A stretch of 51,179 nt of DNA from Cellvibrionaceae bacterium (GTDB taxonomy: Bacteria > Pseudomonadota > Gammaproteobacteria > Pseudomonadales > Cellvibrionaceae), in assembly GCA_021151525.1 (NCBI GenBank), contig JAGKXD010000018.1, positions 1 through 51,179 on the forward strand, read 5' to 3'. The translations under genes and the position numbers were made by a program. The notes below the pieces were generated by a model. That model made no database searches, was not told where the DNA came from, and saw only the letters and a list, made by a program, of their open reading frames with translations. Of the stretch, positions 45,001 to 51,179 are shown piece by piece (position 1 is the stretch's first letter; each line of letters opens with the position of its first letter).

Positions 45001-48000
45001 ATAGCGCTTAACCCTGAGCTCAAAGGCCAACAAGTAGATGGTTTGACGCTGGAATGGATTCAAAGCAAATACGTTTCGGTCTTGCTGAAACAGAACGATG
45101 GCACCTACAGATACCAATCGCGCTTGAAAGAAACCCTGCGCGATTCGCACCCGCAAAGCCTTGCGGCCAAAGGCTCGGATATCAGTTTACCGACCGATGA
45201 ACCGGGCGATTTCGCCTTGGTGTTGCGCAATGCCGAAGGACAGGAGCTCAACCGCCTAAGCTATTCAGTGATTGGCCAGGGCAACCTCAGCCGCTCGCTG
45301 GAACGCAGCGCTGAGCTGCAGCTCAAGCTCAACAAAACTGAGTACTCGCCTGGCGATAGCATTGAAGTTTCCATTCAAGCACCTTACACAGGCGCGGGTT
45401 TGATCACCCTTGAGCGCGACAAAGTCTACGCCCACCAGTGGTTCAAAACCGACACCACCAGCTCGGTGCAGCACATCACCGTGCCCGCCAATTTTGAAGG
45501 CAATGGCTATGTGACCGTGCAATTCGTGCGCTCGCTCAACTCGGAGGAGGTCTTTACCAGCCCGCTTTCCTACGGCGCTTTGCCGTTCAAAATGTCGCTC
45601 GCACCGCGTACCCAAGTGCTTACACTTAAAGCGCCAGAGCTGATTAAACCGGGCGAGACTTTGGACTTGGAGCTGCAGGCACCAACCGCCAGTCAAGCGG
45701 TAATCTACGCGGTGGATGAAGGCATTCTGCAAGTCGCGCGCTACAAAGCGCCCGACCCGCTCAGCTTCTTCTTCCAGAAGAGCCGTTTGGAAGTGGATTC
45801 CAGCCAAATTCTGGATTTGATCCTGCCGGAATTCAGCCAACTGCTGAAAGCCTCCGCCCCCGGTGGCGATGGCGATGGTGCGCTTGGCCGCAACCTAAAC
45901 CCCTTCAAAAACAAGCGCAAAGCACCGGCGGTTTACTGGTCTGGTTTAGTGGATGTTTCACCCTCCGGCACCAAAGTCAGCTACAAAGTGCCGGACTACT
46001 TCAACGGCAAGTTACACCTGTTTGCGGTCTCGGTAGATCACGAATCCATAGGCGTGAGCGAAGGCGGCGCGGAAGTGCGCGGTGACTTGATCATCACCCC
46101 CAATGTGCCGGTAATGCTGGCACCGGGCGATGAAGTGGACGTGAGTTTCGGCCTTGCCAACAACCTCAAAACCAGCAGCGGCAAAGTCGATATCAGCCTG
46201 AAAACCTCGGCCAATATCGAAGTGGTGGGCGATGCCAAACAGAGTTTGGATATAGCCGCAGGCAAAGAAGGCCAAGGCAGTTTCCACGTGCGCGCCAAAG
46301 ACACACCCGGAGCAGCGAGCTTGGTGTTTGTCGCCAGCAGCGGTGCCGCCAAAGCGCAATTGGAAGAAGGTTTGAGTGTGCGCCCCGCCGCGCCTTATCG
46401 CACGGCGATCACCACTGGCCGCACCGAGAGCGACAAGAAGCAACTGCTGCTCACGCGCAAACTCTACGAACCCTTCCGCACGGTCAACGTGACGGCAGCC
46501 TACACGCCGCTGGCGTGGGCGAGTGGTTTGCAGCAGTACTTGGACGATTACCCCTACTCCTGTACCGAGCAATTGGTGAGTATGGGCTTGCCCGCGCTGC
46601 TCTACAGCCAGCATCCGGACTTAGGCCAACTCAAAGGCAATGGCTCCGTGAACGGCGTGCTTCAGCTGCTGCAAGGCCGTCAAAATGAGGAAGGTGCTTT
46701 CGGTCTCTGGTCGGCCAGCACGCGCGTTGCCAATTGGCCATCGCTCTGGGCAATCCAGTACATGATTGAGGCGCGCGATCGCAACCAGCAGATCCCGAGC
46801 GAACTCTTCAGCCGCTCGCAACAATGGCTGAACCGCATGGCAGGATCTTGGGGCAATAGCATGGACGATATGCGCATGCGCGCTTACGCCATCTACCTGC
46901 TAAGCCGCTTGGGTGTGCAGACCGGTAGCCAGCTGAGCAGCTTGCAGCAAGAGCTAAAAGCTCGTTATCAGGATGCATGGCCAACGGACATCACCGCCGC
47001 TTATGTGGCTGCCAGCCAGCGTTTACTGCAACAGACAGATCTCGCGCAGAAAACCCTGAAAACTATTCCGTGGAAAAACAGCAGCTACGACAGCGATGGC
47101 TACTACGATGCGCTTGGGCACCAAGCCCAGCTCTTGTACATCTACGCCAAGCACTTCCCGGAATTGCTGGATAAAGTACCCGCCACCACCCTGGATGATA
47201 TGAGCCAGCGCATCAGCAATCGCGAGTATTCCAGCTTGAGCGCAGCCTATACGCTGCTGGCCTTAACCCAATACGGCGAAGTAGCCACTGGCCAAGCCAA
47301 AGCGCCGGTGAAGCTCAGCACCATACTCGCGAACGATGCCCTGCAAGCGCTGGCAGGCTCGGCCAACTTGCTGCAGAAAGCCGATATACCGCTCAACAGC
47401 AAAGGCGTACAGCTGAATCAAGACACCAAACTGCCGCTCTTCTACAGCTTGGTAGAACGTGGCTTTGACCAGCAAAGCGCCAGCTTGCCGGAGGTAAAAC
47501 AAGGATTGGAAATCCAGCGCGAGTATCTGGATCTCACCGGTAAACCGCTGGAACAAATCAAAGTCGGCGAAGAATTCCTCGTCCGCCTGCGTCTACGCAC
47601 GGTTGATAAGAGCTACCTCAACCAAGTTGCCGTGGTGGATTTACTGCCCGGCGGTGTAGAACCCGTGATCAATCGCGTAGTCTTGCCAACACCTGTGCAA
47701 GCAAGCGAGGAAAATAGCGAGCCTGAAGCCAGCGAGAACGAAGAGGCTACTGAAGGTGAAGGTGGCGAAGAAGGCGCTGAAAACGAGGGCGAAGGTGAAG
47801 GAGAGGCTGAAGCACCCGCAGGCAATAACGAGCCAGCGCCAACCGTGCCCTTCATTCCGGGCTTTAGCGGCGAACCAGGGCAATCGACATGGCAGGCGGA
47901 ATTTGCCGATTTGCGCGATGATCGCGTAGTGATTTACGGCTACCTCACCAAAGATATGGTGACCTTCACCTACCGCGTGCGCGCCACCAACGCAGGTTTG

Positions 48001-48093
48001 TACCAAACCCCGGCCGCCTACGCCGAAGCCATGTACCAACCCAACTTATTTGCCCGCAGCAAGGCAAGTAAGTTTAAAATTGTGAAACCTTAA
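42091..48093 (+). CDS. Bacterial alpha-2-macroglobulin with thioester
   Basis: A roughly 2000-residue protease-trap protein. A short cytoplasmic part precedes one membrane helix (about 64-84), which would anchor it to the inner membrane with the rest in the periplasm. Macroglobulin-like domains follow, with SDRGLYRPGEEVHLG typical of the family. C1491 lies in YPYSCTEQLVS, the CxEQ thioester site, so it should be able to covalently trap proteases. An acidic Glu/Gly stretch lies at about 1870-1915. The frame opens earlier (42019), but AGGG supports ATG 42091. In E. coli, YfhM is followed by pbpC; no pbpC follows here. Confidence 0.92.
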   Translation: MVAARVAAVGALIGKGLKKGGAALQWLARGLFGEMQWNLPPWMRWSGKQLARFTDLVKRKPKASMASFAGLVLLSAGGLFGYHWYKHLPKPVYPQCEVTAPALTTYPDDKQKIHPLILKCNESVAPLEAVGKPATKGLTLKPKIAGQWQWENDRKLVFTPAADWPVGQAFELNLAKEKLLASQVRLEKYDFEFKTAPFVAQISENQFYQDPTDPAQKKLVATVHFSHSVNAEEFEKHIQLSLAKDAAFLGLNSDSTGFTVNYDKLKLNAYIHSHSLSLPREDTPMTLLLKKGIHASRGGDGTAQDLSSNITIPGRYSLRFSSFGMILADNEKLEPEQVLIFNSNAPVTDSSLDKKIKAWVLPEFHPDEKKQASHNYPYGWNTDYVDQKILAASEPLALNLLPSDDSQQSLHSYQFKAPVGRYIYLEIAPGIMAVGGTQSAQTTVAVIRVKPYESSLKILGDGVILGLNGERKLGLVSRALDGVELEVGRLLPNQLHQLLAMTNGDFVVPSEYEGWQEDRVVERFSEIHPTLSNTPGKPVYDNLDLSGYFKADSPGHSKLGVFLVRATGLTLGNKDKQGSQERKDYNTSRNSDSRLLLVTDLGILVKTNKDGSQNVYVQSIAKGEPVAGARVELIGRNGLALETRTTDASGKIELPKLSEQYRREKTPLLILAHYGDDMSFLPYNNYSRRLNFSRFDTGGVETDVDPNSLSSYVFSDRGLYRPGEEVHLGNIVRTQDWKSGLEGVPLELEITDPRGMQAYRQAFNAKATGFNEFSWKPSVSAPTGTYSAMIYLVKSGHRDRMLGSTTIKVQEFEPDRLKVSASLSDQPVTGWLNPDKVSAKVQAMNLFGTPATNRRVTAQMTLSPAVPSFAGYADYKFYDPNKFNEGSQQALPDATTDDKGQASFDLGLARFAKATYRLSILARVFEPEGGRNVAAVSDVLVSSSAYLVGVKKTDADLKFITKASKQSSQWIALNPELKGQQVDGLTLEWIQSKYVSVLLKQNDGTYRYQSRLKETLRDSHPQSLAAKGSDISLPTDEPGDFALVLRNAEGQELNRLSYSVIGQGNLSRSLERSAELQLKLNKTEYSPGDSIEVSIQAPYTGAGLITLERDKVYAHQWFKTDTTSSVQHITVPANFEGNGYVTVQFVRSLNSEEVFTSPLSYGALPFKMSLAPRTQVLTLKAPELIKPGETLDLELQAPTASQAVIYAVDEGILQVARYKAPDPLSFFFQKSRLEVDSSQILDLILPEFSQLLKASAPGGDGDGALGRNLNPFKNKRKAPAVYWSGLVDVSPSGTKVSYKVPDYFNGKLHLFAVSVDHESIGVSEGGAEVRGDLIITPNVPVMLAPGDEVDVSFGLANNLKTSSGKVDISLKTSANIEVVGDAKQSLDIAAGKEGQGSFHVRAKDTPGAASLVFVASSGAAKAQLEEGLSVRPAAPYRTAITTGRTESDKKQLLLTRKLYEPFRTVNVTAAYTPLAWASGLQQYLDDYPYSCTEQLVSMGLPALLYSQHPDLGQLKGNGSVNGVLQLLQGRQNEEGAFGLWSASTRVANWPSLWAIQYMIEARDRNQQIPSELFSRSQQWLNRMAGSWGNSMDDMRMRAYAIYLLSRLGVQTGSQLSSLQQELKARYQDAWPTDITAAYVAASQRLLQQTDLAQKTLKTIPWKNSSYDSDGYYDALGHQAQLLYIYAKHFPELLDKVPATTLDDMSQRISNREYSSLSAAYTLLALTQYGEVATGQAKAPVKLSTILANDALQALAGSANLLQKADIPLNSKGVQLNQDTKLPLFYSLVERGFDQQSASLPEVKQGLEIQREYLDLTGKPLEQIKVGEEFLVRLRLRTVDKSYLNQVAVVDLLPGGVEPVINRVVLPTPVQASEENSEPEASENEEATEGEGGEEGAENEGEGEGEAEAPAGNNEPAPTVPFIPGFSGEPGQSTWQAEFADLRDDRVVIYGYLTKDMVTFTYRVRATNAGLYQTPAAYAEAMYQPNLFARSKASKFKIVKP

Positions 48094-48100
48094 CAAAAAC

Positions 48101-48124
48101 GCGTCCACCATTCGGGGTGGACGC
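48101..48124 (-). terminator. Hairpin after alpha-2-macroglobulin gene
   Basis: GCGTCCACC at 48101-48109 pairs perfectly with GGTGGACGC at 48116-48124. A T-run follows only on the minus strand, although the neighbouring genes are on the plus strand, so its role is unclear. Confidence 0.5.
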
Positions 48125-48143
48125 ATCGCTAAAAGGATATTCT

Positions 48144-48491
48144 ATGCGAGGGTTAAAAGGTGTTTGCGTGGCCGCACTCGCATTCGTATTAAGCGCGTGC
48201 GCCAATCCTGTACCACCTGAAAAAGCATCTTATGTAGGACATTGGCGCTCACCCAACATGTCACTCGAGATCACCCAAGAAGGACGAATTATTTATGAGC
48301 GTGTAGACGTTAAAGACGGCCGCACGCTGACAAAAAAACTTGATAGTCCCATTAAAGATTTCCATGGCGACGATATTGAAGTCGGCGTTGCGTCCATTAG
48401 CACCACCTTTTTTGTTTCAAAAAAGCCGCATCCCGATGAAGGCAAATGGAAAATGACTGTGGATGGCATTGAACTGACGAGAGAAAACTGA
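48144..48491 (+). CDS. Small lipoprotein of unknown function
   Basis: A 115-residue protein with signal peptide and lipobox LSAC. The mature part has a beta-rich pattern (YVGHWRSPNMSLEITQEGRIIYERVDV) reminiscent of small periplasmic or outer-membrane lipoproteins, but no family is recognised. AAAGGA supports ATG 48144 rather than 48117. It lies 50 bases after the macroglobulin gene on the same strand and may be read through from it. Confidence 0.7.
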   Translation: MRGLKGVCVAALAFVLSACANPVPPEKASYVGHWRSPNMSLEITQEGRIIYERVDVKDGRTLTKKLDSPIKDFHGDDIEVGVASISTTFFVSKKPHPDEGKWKMTVDGIELTREN

Positions 48492-48560
48492 CCCAGCATT
48501 TTCTGGGGGTAAACTCAGTAATTCGTTAGGTTAAAAGCAGAACAACATTAAACAGGAAAT

Positions 48561-48587
48561 CGTCATCCTCACGCAGCGAGGATGACG
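48561..48587. repeat. GTCATCCTC hairpin repeat
   Basis: CGTCATCCTC at 48561-48570 pairs perfectly with GAGGATGACG at 48578-48587 across ACGCAGC. It belongs to the same small hairpin family as 27811 and 33632. Confidence 0.65.
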
Positions 48588-48642
48588 CCCCAAAAGATCT
48601 ACCAGCACAATAAATTTATACAGTGTTTAAGGGCGTTACATC

Positions 48643-50367
48643 ATGTCTTTGCAAGACCCAGAGTTCGATAAATTCAAGCAAGCCTATCAAGAGGGCAATT
48701 TTAATTATGCGCTGCATAGTTTAAAAAAACTTCTTGCCAGCTACCCACATTCATTTGCGCTGCACTGGCATCAAGCCAAGGTGTTGGAAAAACTTGAGCG
48801 TTTTTCTGAAGCACGCCGCGCCATTGATAAAGTGCTTTCAATGCGTGCTGAATTTATTCCAGCGCTTATTCTGCAAGTGCAATTGGATTTTCATGAGCGT
48901 AACGACGAAGACGATAGCGAAAATGCCGACTACGATGACGAACCCAGACTCAGCGAGCACGCGCGTTTTAATTTAATTGAACAGCGCCTCTACAAAATTT
49001 TGAGCATAGATCCCAATGCGGTTGATGCACTGCACATGCTGTCGGGATTACTGCGCGGTCACGAAGGTGACGCCCACGTCACCAAAGCAAATCAGTTGCT
49101 GAATCGCGCCATTAGTCTTGCGCCTGCGCGTGTAGATTTATTAGAAGATCGCGGTAACAGTTTACTCGGCAGCGCTATTGTTCAAGAGGGCGATACCACC
49201 ACTTCAATTAATATTGTCAGCACTTTTTCTGGTATGCGTTACAAACGCGATCAAATGGAATTGGCATTGTCGGATTTTCACAGTTGCTACCAACTCACCG
49301 GCGAACATCGTTTTGGTTTGCGCGTTGCGTCAATTTTGCATGACTTAGGTCGCTTCGATGAAGCGCTCGCCGCTTACGATAAAGTGCTCGCCAATGTCGC
49401 TATCGATGATCCTTATAGATCGATTATTTTGGAGCGCCGTTCACGCTCAGAAAATGATGGCGGTGGTGAGCGCGAGCGCATGGCAAAAATGTTGGAATCC
49501 ACCATCGCTATGGATGGCAAAGATCGCACTTTAGAAGAAGATAATGTTGCTCAAGCTATGCTCGGCGCAGCACAAGCAGTTCGCGCAGGCAAATCTGTTA
49601 GCGAAGCTCTGGAACATCGTATTTCAGATGACCCGGTCGAAAGCACCGTCACCAAAATTGCAACACAAATTATCAATTTGGTTCACGAACCAAAACCTGA
49701 ATTGACGGCGGTTAACCCGAAAGATTTTCCAGCCTACCAACAAAAATTTCTGGCGAACTGCAAGCGCGATTTAGCCGCATTAGGATTACTTCATATTGGC
49801 GATGCCGAAGCAGAAGGCTTGCGATTGATGCTAGGCAAACGCGTGATGATGAGTTTTTTTGCAGATGACACTGGCGATACCGGCGTATCCTGCTTTTGCA
49901 TGCGCCCGAAACAAATTAATTTTCCAACACGATTAAAATTATTCTTCACCGGAAAATGGAAACTACTCGCCTCGTTTTCCAAAGAAAATAAAATGGTGGA
50001 GTGCCTAAGCCAGTTTGTAAATGGCGATTATCTCAGCACTCAATTTGCGAGCATTTCTCCATTTGAATATGGGGCGCCGCTTTACATCGAAAAACTCGCC
50101 ACTGAATCAGCCACAGAAGTAGTGCTACGCCACCGCGAACGCCTTGCGCAATACAAAGATGATCATCCTCGCGCGATTCCTATTCAATCTTTAGACCTTG
50201 AAGGAATGGAAAAACGCTGGGTCAAAGGGCAAGCCAGTAAAAGCGCTTATCGTAAGCAAATTAATTATGTGACGGACAAAGAACTGCGCGGATTATTAGG
50301 CATTCAGTACGATCGCTACGCCGATAAAATTCGCGCAAAAATTGAAGTTTTGGCAGCTGACTTATAA
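48643..50367 (+). CDS. TPR-repeat protein
   Basis: A 574-residue soluble protein. The N-terminal half is TPR-like helical hairpins (for example AYQEGNFNYALHSLKKLLASYP and QAKVLEKLERFSEARRAIDKVL), with an acidic Asp/Glu stretch around 88-100. The C-terminal half (about 380-574) has a mixed alpha/beta region without recognised fold. It has no signal peptide. The TPR part suggests protein-protein contacts. Function unknown. Its upstream region lacks a strong ribosome binding site. Confidence 0.75.
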   Translation: MSLQDPEFDKFKQAYQEGNFNYALHSLKKLLASYPHSFALHWHQAKVLEKLERFSEARRAIDKVLSMRAEFIPALILQVQLDFHERNDEDDSENADYDDEPRLSEHARFNLIEQRLYKILSIDPNAVDALHMLSGLLRGHEGDAHVTKANQLLNRAISLAPARVDLLEDRGNSLLGSAIVQEGDTTTSINIVSTFSGMRYKRDQMELALSDFHSCYQLTGEHRFGLRVASILHDLGRFDEALAAYDKVLANVAIDDPYRSIILERRSRSENDGGGERERMAKMLESTIAMDGKDRTLEEDNVAQAMLGAAQAVRAGKSVSEALEHRISDDPVESTVTKIATQIINLVHEPKPELTAVNPKDFPAYQQKFLANCKRDLAALGLLHIGDAEAEGLRLMLGKRVMMSFFADDTGDTGVSCFCMRPKQINFPTRLKLFFTGKWKLLASFSKENKMVECLSQFVNGDYLSTQFASISPFEYGAPLYIEKLATESATEVVLRHRERLAQYKDDHPRAIPIQSLDLEGMEKRWVKGQASKSAYRKQINYVTDKELRGLLGIQYDRYADKIRAKIEVLAADL

Positions 50368-50404
50368 TTAATGCAGATCTCTAATAATTTAGCCTTGGTA
50401 AATC

Positions 50405-51179
50405 ATGGATCAATATAAAACTATCCCAATAACGTTTTTAGGATTAGCCGATCAATTAATTGAAAGAGATGAAAATAGTTTCCCACTAGGGACTTCCGAC
50501 TTAATGGGAATTAGCTTAGTAAAAAATTATAGCCTGTACCCTGCCCCTCTAAATCATGTTTCTTTTATCTTTTTAATTCACAAATCTATCATTTGTGAAT
50601 TTAATAATCATAGCGCATACGTTAGTCTCGACCACCCTAATGGAAATGAATTATTTAACGCAAACTTTACTATCGAGATACCTCAAGGGTTTGATCTTGG
50701 TGAGGCCGGATATTTTAAATATCCAGATTGGATACCTATTGTCATATCGGGAACCAATTTCTTTTTGCCCCAGCCAGGCATATACCCTGTAAATGTTCAT
50801 ATATTTAATGAAAAGCATAAAATTTCAAATATTTTCTTTAATTACATTAAGACCCCCGAATATACGGCAGATGAGTTGTATGGAATAAAGTCAAAATTAC
50901 TTTCTTGTCGCGAAGCTGAACTACTTATCAGCTGTGAAGAATGTAAAGACACCATAAAAATTTACACTGGAATTCAAAAAAATGTAAAACGCGAAAGCAC
51001 AGGATGCATTTGGTATAGCGAAATACCGGATAATTTTTTTTGTAAATGTGGCAAGTCATCTTTTGATCTACGTTATTACAAAGAAAATTTTCATAGCATA
51101 TTGACGGCTGACCCCTTAAAAAATTATGGATCTAACGGAAAAACTTCATACGAGAGATTGTACTCACACAATAAAATAC
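50405..51179 (+). CDS. AT-rich partial gene, zinc-ribbon-like protein, unknown
   Basis: An open reading frame from the ATG at 50405 runs through the window end without a stop, giving at least 258 residues; it is incomplete. Residues about 1-150 look beta-rich (YVSLDHPNGNEL, WIPIVISGTNFFLPQPGIYPV). Residues about 168-230 hold a cysteine set C177-xx-C180 and C213-x-C215 that looks like a zinc ribbon (CEECKDTIKIY, CKCGKSSFDLRYY). The base composition is clearly more AT-rich than the rest of the window, and the ribosome binding site is weak. I do not recognise the family. Composition and form are compatible with an acquired gene, for example of defence or mobile type, but nothing here proves that. 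Confidence 0.7.
   Translation, partial: MDQYKTIPITFLGLADQLIERDENSFPLGTSDLMGISLVKNYSLYPAPLNHVSFIFLIHKSIICEFNNHSAYVSLDHPNGNELFNANFTIEIPQGFDLGEAGYFKYPDWIPIVISGTNFFLPQPGIYPVNVHIFNEKHKISNIFFNYIKTPEYTADELYGIKSKLLSCREAELLISCEECKDTIKIYTGIQKNVKRESTGCIWYSEIPDNFFCKCGKSSFDLRYYKENFHSILTADPLKNYGSNGKTSYERLYSHNKI

Noticed and set aside
45265..46614. Long antisense frames (191 and 200 codons) opposite the alpha-2-macroglobulin gene
   Set aside because: They mirror the codon bias of the real gene on the plus strand and have no family resemblance.
50595..50792. Frame of 65 codons near the window end
   Set aside because: It lies inside the longer open frame that begins at 50405 and runs off the window, which has much better support.
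1..51179. CRISPR arrays, tRNA or rRNA genes, integrases, transposases
   Set aside because: No regularly spaced direct repeats, no cloverleaf or rRNA-like sequence and no recognisable mobile-element enzyme were seen in reading both strands; a covariance search was not possible.

Overview
The window looks like chromosomal DNA of a Cellvibrio-like gammaproteobacterium. The lineage signs are several secreted or lipid-anchored GH5 enzymes carrying CBM6 modules, a poly-serine linker behind a lipobox, a TonB-dependent receptor beside the hydrolases, and a left-hand block (FKBP isomerase, AlgP-like protein, TIGR02444 protein, YheS-type ABC-F ATPase) that I recall as conserved in Pseudomonas. No rRNA, tRNA, CRISPR array, transposase, integrase or phage structural gene was seen. 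The genus is inferred, not proven.

Layout. 1-9100 is housekeeping: lipoprotein FKBP isomerase, lysine-rich AlgP-like protein, TIGR02444 protein, YheS, a receiver/PilZ-like protein, a TfoX-N protein, YaaA, a DUF4265 protein and a lipoprotein M48 protease with TPR-like repeats. 9140-10483 is a lipoprotein with three cysteine-paired repeats. 10918-26046 is a glycan-use locus: three GH5 enzymes, a membrane-bound AraC-type regulator, a TonB-dependent receptor and a GH30 enzyme, with three unrelated small genes (lipoprotein-like, SMI1/KNR4-like, periplasmic protein with a TonB-box-like motif) between the first two GH5 genes. A GGTTCGA...TTCGrrCGC-type motif recurs in the intergenic regions of this locus and is a candidate shared operator.

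26708-32739 is a minus-strand sulfate cluster (YezD-family protein, porin, Sbp, CysT, CysW, CysA), with a dispersed repeat lodged between cysW and cysA. 32984-37248 holds a serine hydrolase and a probable stress or detoxification operon (AhpD-like, PNPOx-like, GST, DUF1348) divergent from a LysR regulator. A second, inverted copy of the dispersed repeat lies inside it. 37348-40796 carries a small outer-membrane barrel protein, a decayed solute-binding protein gene, a MotB-like/MotA-like pair in reversed order, and a coiled-coil protein. 40953-50367 carries a TraB/GumN protein with a second TonB-box-like motif, a 2000-residue thioester alpha-2-macroglobulin without an adjacent pbpC, a small lipoprotein and a TPR protein. 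The window ends inside an AT-rich gene (from 50405) that encodes a zinc-ribbon-like protein I do not recognise.

How the parts may work together: secreted and lipid-anchored GH5/GH30 enzymes would cut a beta-glucan (beta-1,3/1,6 is my best guess), the receptor would import the products, and the AraC-type membrane protein would control the genes. The sulfate porin, Sbp and CysTWA would form an outer-to-inner membrane uptake route. All functions are read from sequence motifs and recalled family knowledge; no database search was run.
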